Shown here one piece after another: positions 6,712-13,747 of a DNA stretch of 17,000 bases. The position numbers and the translations under genes are program-made. A model generated the notes under the pieces. It was not told where the DNA came from. It saw only the letters and a program-made list of their open reading frames with translations, and did no database searches. Position 1 is the first letter of the stretch. Each line of letters opens with the position of its first letter. Origin of the DNA: Hungatella sp. UBA3147 (GTDB lineage: Bacteria; Bacillota; Clostridia; Lachnospirales; Lachnospiraceae); the NCBI GenBank assembly GCA_002365025.1, contig DEYX01000123.1:1-17000 (forward strand), in the 5' to 3' direction.

Positions 6712-8090
6712 TAGTTACCCCTCCTCTGCTTCAAAAATACAGATGCATCGCCAGCTTTAGAAGTTAAATGTCCATTTTCGCTGAACCCCATTTTTTCTAA
6801 CCATTGGTCAAATTCTTTTATTGTCCGTTTATTTAATAATTCTCTAATGGAAGCACCCTCTTGGTACCCAGTGGTTTGATAATTTAACATAATATCATCA
6901 CCATTTGGAATAGACATAATAAAGTTTACACCAGCTGTAGCTAGTAAAACGGTTAAGTTTTCAGCATCATTTTGATCTGCCTTCATATGGTTCGTGTAAC
7001 AAACATCGCACCCCATAGAAATACCAGTTAATTTCCCCATAAAATGATCTTCCAGACCTGCACGGATCACTTGCTTGGAGTCATACAAATACTCTGGTCC
7101 AATGAATCCAACAACTGTATTAACAAGGAATGGATCAAAATATTTTGCAAATCCATAACATCTGGCTTCCATAGTCAGCTGATCTACACCATTATGAGCA
7201 TCGGAGGAAAGCTCAGAACCTTGTCCAGTCTCAAAGTACATAACATTTGGACCAACTGCCGTACCTAGCTTCAAAGCCATGTCCTTAGCTTCTGAAAGCA
7301 TTTTAGCCGTAATTCCAAAAGCTGTATTTCCTTTTTCAGATCCTGCAATCGATTGGAATACCAATCCGGTTGGTGCTCCTTGTTCCATTGCTTCCATCTG
7401 AGTTGCTACGTGAGCTAAAACAACATGCTGTGTTGGTATTTCCCACTCATTGATAAAATCATTGAATTTATGAAGAATACGCTTTACACTTTCTGTTGTA
7501 TCGTCTACCGGGTTTAGACCAATGACCGCATCACCAGATCCCATAGACAGACCTTCCATAACGGAAGCCATAATACCGTCCACATTGTCAGTCGTATGAT
7601 TTGGCTGCAGACGGGTTGAAAAAGTTCCCGGGATACCAATGGTCGTATTCGCAGTCTTAGTTACTATGATCTTCTGAGCACCTACTATTAAATCCAGGTT
7701 GGACATAATTTTAGCAACTGCTGCAACCATTTCAGAAGTTAAACCATTTGATATACGATGAATGTCATAGTTTGTCGTATTGCAATCTAAAATCCATTCT
7801 CTTAATTCCGCCACTGTCCAATTTTTAATCTTTTCATAAGTTCTAAGATTCACATGATCAATAATAATGCGTGTTACCTCATCTTTTTCATATGGCACAG
7901 CAGGGTTGTTAAATAAATCTGAAAGCGTTAAGTGTGATAGGACAACTTTAGCTGCAACTCTTTCTTCTGCGCTGCCTGCTGCAACTCCAGCTAATTTGTC
8001 CCCCGATTTTTCTTCATTTGCCTTCCCCATAACTTCCATTACAGATGAAAATTGATAGGTTTTGCCAAAAAGTTTAGTTTTTAAAATCAT
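6711..8090 (-). CDS. eutB: Ethanolamine ammonia-lyase large subunit EutB
   Basis: EutB is the catalytic TIM-barrel subunit of ethanolamine ammonia-lyase. The 459-residue protein matches the enteric enzyme, recalled from memory, with identical spacing of active-site residues: Arg160 and Gln162 (FSTRLQPNH), Asn193 (GLNPVDD), Glu287 (YFETGQGS) and Asp362 (MGCDVCYTNH). These residues bind the substrate's hydroxyl and amino groups, so the enzyme should be functional. AAAAGGAG lies about 8 bases before the ATG at 8090, 19 bases after the eutA stop. It is directly followed by eutC with a one-base overlap. Nothing is truncated; the length is a few residues above the usual ~453-455 because of a slightly longer C-terminus. 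Confidence 0.98.
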   Translation of the reverse strand: MILKTKLFGKTYQFSSVMEVMGKANEEKSGDKLAGVAAGSAEERVAAKVVLSHLTLSDLFNNPAVPYEKDEVTRIIIDHVNLRTYEKIKNWTVAELREWILDCNTTNYDIHRISNGLTSEMVAAVAKIMSNLDLIVGAQKIIVTKTANTTIGIPGTFSTRLQPNHTTDNVDGIMASVMEGLSMGSGDAVIGLNPVDDTTESVKRILHKFNDFINEWEIPTQHVVLAHVATQMEAMEQGAPTGLVFQSIAGSEKGNTAFGITAKMLSEAKDMALKLGTAVGPNVMYFETGQGSELSSDAHNGVDQLTMEARCYGFAKYFDPFLVNTVVGFIGPEYLYDSKQVIRAGLEDHFMGKLTGISMGCDVCYTNHMKADQNDAENLTVLLATAGVNFIMSIPNGDDIMLNYQTTGYQEGASIRELLNKRTIKEFDQWLEKMGFSENGHLTSKAGDASVFLKQRRGN

Positions 8091-8109
8091 TATGCAACTC
8101 CTTTTATCA

Positions 8110-9540
8110 TTAATTAAATACTAATGTTTTTACGATTACTGGTAAAACAGAGCCTTCTGCAATCGGCATTCCGATATCGATATAATCTCCATTTCTTACA
8201 TGAACGCTATCAATACATACAAAAGGATAATCTTTTGGAAGATGTGCATAAAGGCTATGCCCTAATGCCTTTGCCATGTCTTCTTTTACTATAATAACAA
8301 GTGGCAGTTTCTCCTTAATCAACAAATCCAAACCTTTTATCATTTCTTTAGCCAGGCCTTGAATAAACTGGAAGGAAGGGCTGTGTGCACCTTCTATACC
8401 TAATCCAATCGTTTGTACTTCTCCATCCACCATAAACCATTTTACTTTTTCTTCAATAATACTCCCTAGATTCTCTCTATTATTGGCACTTTCATCATCT
8501 TTCGATAACTGTAAGATGGGGATATTCTTAAGTGGAAGTATATCCTCTTTATAGGTGATTGTACTCCCGGAAACATCAGTGGTGTGTGATCCTGCTCCTA
8601 CGACTGTTGCACGAATCGTTTCTACCGTCGGAATCAACTTAAGGGCAGTCATAAGGATTGAACCGCTTATTTTCTTACCTAGCAAAAGTCCAATATCACC
8701 ATATTTAAACGGGTTTTGTAAATCTTCTTTTTTAATACCATCTGCTACGCCACCCGAAAAAGAAATACATTTCATTTGAAGCTTTGTGTTCAATGCTTTA
8801 TTGGTTATCAACAAGTCAAAATAAGGACTCTTATTTCCTAATCCAATGCTATTTTCCAGTACTTGTACAAATATATCTAAGAGTTTATCTAATTCCTTAA
8901 GATTTATCTTTTCATCTAGGTGAATATCTAAAGCTTCTCTTTTAATAATCTCCTTCACTTTAGGTGAAATATAACAAATGATTTCATTTGTATCCACCTT
9001 GATCAAGCGGCCTCCAATATCAAAGCAAGCCGTATCCTCAACATCTCCATTGTTAAATACTGCTAGATTTGTTGTCCCCCCTCCTATATCAAAGTTTACC
9101 GCCGTTGTGTATTGGCTTTCAGAATAGGAATAAGTCCCTGCTCCTTTCCCGGCGATAATACTCTCTAAATCAGGGCCGGCCGTTGCCACAACAAAATCTC
9201 CAGCGAAACCACTTAAAGCTTTCGCAACTGCCTGGGCATTCTCCTTTCTAACTGTTTCCCCAGTTATAATGACAGCCCCGGTCTGAATATCTGATTTTGT
9301 AATACCTGCTTTTTTGTATTGCTGCTCTACAAATGCTTTTATACCATCGGAATCAATTAGATTGTTCTCTAATATAGGAGTAAAGATAATATCACTCTTA
9401 AATATCACCTTTTTATCCTTAATGGAAACCCTTGGAATTGTGAAAACTGATGCTACATTTTCAATTGAAAGCTCTGATAAAATTAATTGTGTTGTTGATG
9501 TTCCAATATCGATCCCAACGCTTAATAACGTTTCAGTCAT
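8110..9540 (-). CDS. eutA: Ethanolamine ammonia-lyase reactivating factor EutA
   Basis: EutA is an ASKHA-fold ATPase that removes damaged cobalamin from ethanolamine ammonia-lyase so that fresh adenosylcobalamin can bind. The 476-residue protein has the phosphate-1 motif VGIDIGTSTTQ (8-18), the phosphate-2 motif VNFDIGGGTTNLAVF, and the adenosine-type motifs CISFSGGVADGI and VVGAGSHTTDVSG, in the expected order. I chose the ATG at 9540 (MTETLLSVGID), with AAAGGGAG 7-8 bases upstream. The in-frame upstream ATG at 9591 would add 17 residues, overlap eutS copy 2 and has no better ribosome site. The gene lies directly before eutB, as in other eut operons, and its partner enzyme is encoded next. 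Confidence 0.96.
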   Translation of the reverse strand: MTETLLSVGIDIGTSTTQLILSELSIENVASVFTIPRVSIKDKKVIFKSDIIFTPILENNLIDSDGIKAFVEQQYKKAGITKSDIQTGAVIITGETVRKENAQAVAKALSGFAGDFVVATAGPDLESIIAGKGAGTYSYSESQYTTAVNFDIGGGTTNLAVFNNGDVEDTACFDIGGRLIKVDTNEIICYISPKVKEIIKREALDIHLDEKINLKELDKLLDIFVQVLENSIGLGNKSPYFDLLITNKALNTKLQMKCISFSGGVADGIKKEDLQNPFKYGDIGLLLGKKISGSILMTALKLIPTVETIRATVVGAGSHTTDVSGSTITYKEDILPLKNIPILQLSKDDESANNRENLGSIIEEKVKWFMVDGEVQTIGLGIEGAHSPSFQFIQGLAKEMIKGLDLLIKEKLPLVIIVKEDMAKALGHSLYAHLPKDYPFVCIDSVHVRNGDYIDIGMPIAEGSVLPVIVKTLVFN

Positions 9541-9568
9541 CTTATCTACTCCCTTTGAATATGTTTCA

Positions 9569-9910
9569 TTAAGTGCTAGATAAAGGTACAACTGTAAAAT
9601 CCAAAAGACTTTCCATGGTTTTTAAAATGTTTTCTAACGCAATCTTAACCGAGGAAACATCCCCAATGATAACCACTGCACCTGAAAATCTGTCAACAAA
9701 ACCAATTTCAACTTCAGCGGCTTTTGTTGCTATATCGACTACGATAATCGCTGCTTCACTTGGTGTTATCGTTAAAATACCGACAGCTTCATTTTCCGAT
9801 TGTATCCCAATCTTTTGATATAATTCTGCATCAGGTTTTGCAATAACATGTGCAACGGTGATTTGTTTACCAGGAACATACTCCTGTATAATTCTCTCAT
9901 TAAACTCCAA
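9569..9910 (-). CDS. eutS: Microcompartment shell protein EutS, second copy (BMC-H, circularly permuted)
   Basis: A 113-residue EutS/PduU-type shell protein, the circularly permuted hexamers that bend along shell edges. Family blocks are EYVPGKQITVAHVIAKPD at the N-terminus, AVGILTITPSEAAIIVVDIA in the middle and IGFVDRFSGAVVIIGDV near the end. The start is a TTG at 9910 preceded by GAGGTG at about 6 bases; no ATG is available before the conserved block. It is clearly paralogous to the copy at 12134-12478: both share PGKQ, GILTITP and GFVDRFSG, with divergence at both ends. It stands between eutG and eutA. Two eutS genes in one operon are uncommon. Confidence 0.94.
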   Translation of the reverse strand: MEFNERIIQEYVPGKQITVAHVIAKPDAELYQKIGIQSENEAVGILTITPSEAAIIVVDIATKAAEVEIGFVDRFSGAVVIIGDVSSVKIALENILKTMESLLDFTVVPLSST

Positions 9911-9934
9911 GTAATCACCTCATTTAATCATAAT

Positions 9935-11074
9935 TTATATAAATGATTTCCCGAGAATGCTAATTATATCCTCTTTCGTTGGAACGATCGGGTTTGTTGC
10001 TGAACAACGGTCTGCAAGAGCAGCTTCTGCTATTACATTTTTATCTGATTCAAATTGATCCTTACTAACTCCCCATTCAGAAAGACTCTTTGGAATGGAA
10101 ATTGCCTTTTCAAGTGCAAGGATTGCGTTAACTAAACTTCGTACACCCATTTGAGGATTTCCAGCATTTAATCCTAAGAATTTAGCTATTTTAGAATAAC
10201 GGCTTGCAGCAGGGGTAGTATTTTTGCTGTAGTTTCCTTCAATAATTCCTGCATTATAACGAATAATATTTGGTAATAAGATACCGTTTATTCTTCCATG
10301 TGGAATGTGCCAGCGTGCTCCTGCTGCATGTGCTATCCCATGGTTTATCCCTAGTGAAGCTATATTAAAGGCCATTCCAGCCATTGTTGATGCTATATGC
10401 ATTTTTTCACGCGCTGCTTTATCATTTCCATCTTTATAAGCTCTCTCTAAATAAGTGAATACATAGCATATGGCTTTTTCACTTAAGGCATCAGAGATAT
10501 CATTGGCTTTCGTGGAAACAAAAGCTTCTATCGCGTGGGTAAGAACATCAATACCCGTATCAGCAGTTTGCTTAGGTGGTAATCCTGCAATAAGACCAGA
10601 ATCTAAAATAGCCTCATCTGGCAATATCTGATCCGTAACCAAAGGATATTTTGTCCCCTTTTCAGCATCAGTAATAATCGAAAAATTCGTAACCTCTGAT
10701 CCCGTTCCACTTGTTGTAGGAATCGTGACAAATCGTATCCCACGAAACCGATCAGTCAATTTTCCAAAATATAGCATAGCTTTTGCTGCATCGATCGCAG
10801 AGCCGCCGCCTATTGCTAAAAAAATTGTGGCTGGAAAATCTTTGCTGGATTCTAACCCTGCAACAATGTTATCAATTGGGGGATCTGGAATAACTTCAGA
10901 AAACACCATTGTTTCAGTGCTGCTATCAATATAACTTTTAATATGTGAAAGTAACTCTGATGAAGCAATAAATGAATCTGTTACTATCAAAATCTTTTCA
11001 TTCTTGAATTCTGATAATCGTTTCAGGCTATCTTCACCAACGTACAATGTTGTTCCGAATCTTATTTCTTGCAT
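9935..11074 (-). CDS. eutG: Iron-dependent alcohol dehydrogenase EutG
   Basis: Reduces acetaldehyde to ethanol with NADH, which regenerates the NAD+ used by EutE inside the compartment. The 379-residue protein is a group III (iron-type) alcohol dehydrogenase: nucleotide-binding GGGSAIDAAKA (89-99), TTSGTGSEVTNFSI (120-133), and iron ligands inferred from the spacing known in FucO, namely Asp176, His180 (GIDVLTHAIEAF), His245 and His259 (INHGIAHAAG, WHIPHGR). Length is typical. It could equally be named PduQ; the eut context favours EutG. AGGAGG lies about 8-9 bases before the ATG. It follows the adenosyltransferase gene after 22 bases and precedes the second eutS by 24 bases. Confidence 0.94.
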   Translation of the reverse strand: MQEIRFGTTLYVGEDSLKRLSEFKNEKILIVTDSFIASSELLSHIKSYIDSSTETMVFSEVIPDPPIDNIVAGLESSKDFPATIFLAIGGGSAIDAAKAMLYFGKLTDRFRGIRFVTIPTTSGTGSEVTNFSIITDAEKGTKYPLVTDQILPDEAILDSGLIAGLPPKQTADTGIDVLTHAIEAFVSTKANDISDALSEKAICYVFTYLERAYKDGNDKAAREKMHIASTMAGMAFNIASLGINHGIAHAAGARWHIPHGRINGILLPNIIRYNAGIIEGNYSKNTTPAASRYSKIAKFLGLNAGNPQMGVRSLVNAILALEKAISIPKSLSEWGVSKDQFESDKNVIAEAALADRCSATNPIVPTKEDIISILGKSFI

Positions 11075-11096
11075 AGCAAACTCCTCCTTTCTAATT

Positions 11097-11675
11097 TTAT
11101 AAATCTTCTTTTTTCAAATCTATATGGAATACCTTTCCACTTCTTTCATAAAGCACATCTTTTATGCCTTCATTTACATTCGCAATACGTGCTACGGAAA
11201 AAAAGTAATCTGATAAGCGATTAACAAATATCAAGACTTCTTCATTCATATCATTCGTCCATTGGAATGTTACTATTTCTCTTTCTGCTCTCCTGGCAAT
11301 GGTTCTGCAAATATGCAAAATACTTGCTGCTTGAGAGCCACCTGGCAAAATAAAAGACTCCACTTCCGGAGGAATATCTACATGTGCATCAATACATTTT
11401 TCAATCCACTCTGTTAAAGCAGATGTAACCCGGTACGTTCCTTTTCCATTCGGCGTTGCTAAATCGTTGCCACAATCAAACAAACACTGCTGGATCTGTG
11501 TTAATTCCTTTTTCAAAGAATCATTGTTTTTTATAAGTGTAATAGCATAACCTACAAAACTATTTAATTCATCAATTGTTCCATATGCTTTAATACGTTC
11601 ACTATCTTTTGCTAATTGCATGCCACCGATTATCCTAGTGTATCCTTTATCACCCGTCCTAGTATAAATTTGCAA
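11097..11675 (-). CDS. PduO-type ATP:cob(I)alamin adenosyltransferase
   Basis: Transfers the adenosyl group of ATP to cob(I)alamin, supplying adenosylcobalamin to EutBC. The 192-residue protein has the PduO-family signature residues: YTRTGDKG (4-11), AYGTIDELNSFVG (30-42), PGGSQAASILHICRT (111-125), the basic IARRAER stretch (126-132) and NRLSDYFFSVAR (152-163). It is unrelated to EutT-type enzymes. The start is a TTG at 11675, one base after the eutP TAA, with AGGAGG 9 bases upstream inside eutP, so translation is probably coupled. Most Firmicutes eut operons I know of use eutT for this job, so this gene probably supplies the activity that the divergent eutT-like protein may lack. Confidence 0.94.
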   Translation of the reverse strand: MQIYTRTGDKGYTRIIGGMQLAKDSERIKAYGTIDELNSFVGYAITLIKNNDSLKKELTQIQQCLFDCGNDLATPNGKGTYRVTSALTEWIEKCIDAHVDIPPEVESFILPGGSQAASILHICRTIARRAEREIVTFQWTNDMNEEVLIFVNRLSDYFFSVARIANVNEGIKDVLYERSGKVFHIDLKKEDL

Positions 11676-11676
11676 T

Positions 11677-12117
11677 TTATGATTCCTCCTTAGAAAGATA
11701 GGCTATCAACTCTGCCACTCCTTTATCTTCAACAGCAGAGAGACGAAAAATTTTCTCAACCCCTGCTAACTCTAATCTTTTCTCAGCGCTTATAATAGCC
11801 TCTTCGTTTGATGCTAAATCTATCTTTGTAATAATTCCTATACATGGTTTTGTAAAGTTCTGTGCAAAATAGGGCGAAAATGTCTGGCTTTGCTCTGTCA
11901 CGCTACATATGAATCCAATGATATCTGAACTGGCAGCCATCATTTGTAACGCGCTATAAAATCTTCTATGCAATACAAACTCACCCGGTGTGTCTATCAT
12001 CTGAGAATAGAATTCAACTGCTTGAGTCTTTTTATATTTAATCATCTCTCCTTGAATCCTTTGGCAAAGGGTGGTTTTCCCACTTCCTACTGATCCAATT
12101 AACATAATTTTCTTCAC
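11677..12117 (-). CDS. eutP: EutP/PduV-family GTPase-like protein
   Basis: A 146-residue P-loop protein of the EutP/PduV family. In eut and pdu clusters these are associated with acetate-kinase-like activity or with microcompartment positioning, and the exact role is not settled. Visible motifs are the Walker A loop GSVGSGKTT (8-16), switch II-like DTPGEF (42-47), the guanine-specificity motif TKIDLA (97-102) and RLSA near residue 124. The start is a GTG at 12117 (GTG AAG AAA), with a weak AGG-containing ribosome site about 9 bases upstream. It lies 16 bases after eutS copy 1; its stop is one base before the adenosyltransferase TTG. Length is typical for the family. Confidence 0.93.
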   Translation of the reverse strand: MKKIMLIGSVGSGKTTLCQRIQGEMIKYKKTQAVEFYSQMIDTPGEFVLHRRFYSALQMMAASSDIIGFICSVTEQSQTFSPYFAQNFTKPCIGIITKIDLASNEEAIISAEKRLELAGVEKIFRLSAVEDKGVAELIAYLSKEES

Positions 12118-12133
12118 TTTCTATACCTGCCTA

Positions 12134-12478
12134 TTATGTTCTTGTTACTTTTGGGATAGAAAACTGCATAAATTCGCTTAAATAAATAACAACCTGTTCT
12201 ATAGCAGATTGTACGGCTGCCACATCCCCCAGGATAAATACAGACCCACTGAACCTATCAACAAATCCTATTTTAATAGGTGCAGTCTTTTTAGCTATAT
12301 CTACAGCGATGATCGCAACCTCTGGTGGGGTTATGGTTAAAATACCAATTGCATGATACTTTTCTTCATTCAAGCCTAATTTCTCAAAGATTCGATCATC
12401 GGGACTCGCTATAATATGTGCTAATGTCACTTGTTTACCTGGTACCGATTCAAATATCTTTCTTTCTAATCCATTCAT
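12134..12478 (-). CDS. eutS: Microcompartment shell protein EutS, first copy and first gene of the eut operon
   Basis: A 114-residue circularly permuted BMC-H protein of the EutS/PduU type: SVPGKQVTLAHIIASPDD, AIGILTITPPEVAIIAVDIA and IKIGFVDRFSGSVFILGDV are the family blocks. I chose the ATG at 12478 (MNGLERKIF) because GAGGGG lies about 6 bases upstream. The in-frame ATGs at 12490 and 12511 lack ribosome sites, and the extra residues (MLCFHYEMRGY) are not family-like. As the first gene, it marks the operon's 5' end; about 140 bases of leader separate it from a strong terminator (12617-12659). The paralogue is at 9569-9910. Confidence 0.94.
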   Translation of the reverse strand: MNGLERKIFESVPGKQVTLAHIIASPDDRIFEKLGLNEEKYHAIGILTITPPEVAIIAVDIAKKTAPIKIGFVDRFSGSVFILGDVAAVQSAIEQVVIYLSEFMQFSIPKVTRT

Positions 12479-12616
12479 ATAGCCCCTCATTTCATAGTGA
12501 AAGCACAACACACATCATATTCTTTGCTTTTATTGCCATATTATGTACTTTATTAATAAATTCTAGTCTCTTAGATTTTTTTTATTATTATTTCACTATA
12601 ATAAACTTAAAATGCA
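12479..12616 (-). other. eut operon leader between terminator hairpin and eutS
   Basis: Very A+T-rich 138 bases. TATTAT- and CATAAT-like hexamers occur, but none has a convincing TTGACA-like partner at 16-18 bases. I see no cobalamin riboswitch box. The eut promoter is therefore not identified; it may be weak here or may lie upstream of the terminator. Confidence 0.4.
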
Positions 12617-12659
12617 GAAAAAAAGCGCCCTCTGATTTCCTTTGAAATCAAAAGGCGCT
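12617..12659 (-). terminator. Strong intrinsic terminator in the eut leader
   Basis: On the minus strand AGCGCCTTTTGATTTC pairs with GAAATCAGAGGGCGCT: 16 continuous base pairs including two G-U wobbles, loop AAAG, followed by a run of seven T. Only the minus orientation has the T tract. It stops transcription heading into eutS, or ends the small ORF at 12696-12863. Firmicutes eut operons are often controlled by antitermination at leader terminators, so it could be a regulated attenuator. Confidence 0.85.
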
Positions 12660-12695
12660 GCATAAAATTATTCTATTTACGAAATATTTATAGAA

Positions 12696-12863
12696 TTACA
12701 GTTCTTCGGCAAGCTCGTATGAATTCCAGATGGAGTACATAATAATAGAATCAACCGGGGGGTGATTATTGACTGGTGTCTCAACGATTATTCCTATGAC
12801 TTGATGAAAGGCAGAAAAGGATCTGATATTTGTTCTGGACAAGCTGACGGCTCCTTTATCCAT
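12696..12863 (-). CDS. Small ORF or gene remnant of unknown function upstream of the eut leader terminator
   Basis: A 55-residue open frame starting MDKGAVSLSRTN and ending IWNSYELAEEL, with its stop 36 bases before the terminator hairpin at 12617-12659. That arrangement is what the 3' end of a real gene looks like. There is no convincing ribosome site, and an in-frame TAG directly precedes the ATG. It could be a leader peptide, or the remaining C-terminus of a gene that was deleted or broken when the region was rearranged. I do not recognise the family. Confidence 0.35.
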   Translation of the reverse strand: MDKGAVSLSRTNIRSFSAFHQVIGIIVETPVNNHPPVDSIIMYSIWNSYELAEEL

Positions 12864-12896
12864 CTATCACGACCATCAAAGAACGATCCTCTTTTA

Positions 12897-12925
12897 TTGA
12901 CAAATTCCACTATAATACATATAAT
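12897..12925 (+). promoter_or_regulatory. Consensus sigma-A promoter
   Basis: TTGACA at 12897-12902 and TATAAT at 12920-12925 are separated by exactly 17 bases, a perfect match to the vegetative consensus. A second TATAAT at 12911 is too close to the -35 box to be used. The promoter faces the 22-codon ORF at 12947 and the RidA-family gene at 13101. Confidence 0.85.
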
Positions 12926-12946
12926 TGTGCCGTAGGAGGTGTTGGA

Positions 12947-13015
12947 ATGGAAAGACTTATATATACCAGCAGCATTGAAAACAATAGATATTCCATCTCT
13001 GTATTTGTTAAATAA
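12947..13015 (+). CDS. 22-residue ORF with strong promoter and ribosome site (leader peptide or truncated gene)
   Basis: The ATG at 12947 is preceded by TAGGAGGTG about 8 bases upstream and by the consensus promoter. The frame encodes MERLIYTSSIENNRYSISVF plus VK and stops at TAA. The initiation signals are much stronger than those of the RidA gene behind it. It may be the intact start of a gene whose body was deleted, or a leader peptide for the RidA transcript. The product is unrecognised. Between 13016 and 13100 I see nothing except a 17-codon frame without a ribosome site. Confidence 0.4.
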   Translation: MERLIYTSSIENNRYSISVFVK

Positions 13016-13100
13016 ATTTCTATCAATGGATAACTTTATATTATGAAAATATATAGTGGTAGAAATTATTTTATCCCAATACAGAAAGGTCTATAATAAA

Positions 13101-13496
13101 ATGAATCATAATGTTGTTAGCAGATTAAATTTGTCAAGAGTAAGTAAAGCAGTAGGTAATTATACTCACGCAACAAAAATAGAGCCTAATGCAGCATTTT
13201 ACACATTTTCCGGTCAGGTTGGAGCAGATTTGGACGGTAATTTCCCTGAAGAATTTAATCAACAAGTAGAAAATACATTTTTAAATATATCAAATCTATT
13301 AAAGAGTACCGGTTTAACACCGGATAATGTTATTAAGGTTAATATATGGTCAACGGAACAAATTGATTGGGATTACTTTGATAAGGTATATGATAACTTT
13401 TTTGGTAAGCCTTATCCTTCAATGACTGTCGCTTATGTAAATGCCTTAGGGTTAGAAGAGATAAAATTAGAAATTGAAATATGGGCGGCAAAATAA
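13101..13496 (+). CDS. RidA/YjgF family protein lacking the catalytic arginine
   Basis: RidA-family proteins are small trimers. The active subgroup hydrolyses reactive enamines and imines made by PLP enzymes. The 131-residue sequence has the family shape: YTFSGQVGADLDG near residue 36, QVENTFLNISNLLKSTGLT, DNVIKVNIW, and the C-terminal PYPSMTVAYVNALGLEEIKLE. The arginine needed for deaminase activity (Arg105 in E. coli RidA, in the EVARLP stretch) is replaced here (YVNALG), placing it with the non-deaminase subgroups whose function is unclear. I chose the ATG at 13101, with AAAGGT about 10 bases upstream. A GTG at 13056 would add 15 atypical residues. It is the only full-length gene on the plus strand, lying between two converging or diverging minus-strand operons. 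No terminator follows directly. Confidence 0.85.
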   Translation: MNHNVVSRLNLSRVSKAVGNYTHATKIEPNAAFYTFSGQVGADLDGNFPEEFNQQVENTFLNISNLLKSTGLTPDNVIKVNIWSTEQIDWDYFDKVYDNFFGKPYPSMTVAYVNALGLEEIKLEIEIWAAK

Positions 13497-13523
13497 TTTT
13501 ATTCTATATAGGGCAAAGACTAA

Positions 13524-13702
13524 ATCAAGAGGGCGTATGAGAGTACACCGGATCAGGGCTTCCCGCAGAATATGCAGGAGCTTAATAGGAAAATGCGCTA
13601 AGAGGCTTGCGTTCCAACGTGGACGGATTTGGTTCCGCCTTTGTACCAAATGAAGCGATGATATCCCTCTATGAGCCGTATCTCAATAATACGGGCAAGT
13701 GA
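13524..13702 (+). pseudogene. Short frameshifted coding-like remnant
   Basis: Two short overlapping plus-strand frames look like one broken C-terminus. One reads AYESTPDQGFPQNMQELNRK and ends at 13601. The other, in a different frame from 13589 to 13702, reads RGLRSNVDGFGSAFVPNEAM then LYEPYLNN. Joining them needs a frameshift near 13590. There is no start signal. I do not recognise the family; the remnant is inferred only from protein-like composition and the gap it fills between the RidA gene and the terminator. Confidence 0.3.
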
Positions 13703-13707
13703 ATTTA

Positions 13708-13747
13708 AAAAGCGAAAGAAAAACCTTCCGGTTTCTCTTTCGCTTTT
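13708..13747 (-). terminator. Terminator of the transaldolase-transketolase operon (possibly bidirectional)
   Basis: An 18-bp stem, AAAAGCGAAAGAGAAACC with its complement, has one G-U pair and a GGAA tetraloop; T runs occur at both feet. The transketolase stop codon (13746-13748) is part of the stem foot. The symmetrical A/T flanks could also stop plus-strand transcription from the RidA side. Confidence 0.9.

Noticed and set aside
12624..12659. Canonical EutV (ANTAR) target hairpin in the eut leader
   Set aside because: The described targets have paired hairpins with hexaloops carrying A at position 1 and G at position 4. The best fold here closes an AAAG tetraloop, and the weak hairpin before it (around 12670-12697 on the minus strand) has no such loop either.
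12479..12900. Cobalamin riboswitch ahead of the eut operon
   Set aside because: No GCCACTG-type B12 box or the expected multi-stem arrangement is visible on the minus strand.
12897..12916. TTGACA paired with the first TATAAT (12911-12916)
   Set aside because: The spacing is only 8 bases; the second TATAAT at 12920 gives the correct 17-base spacing.
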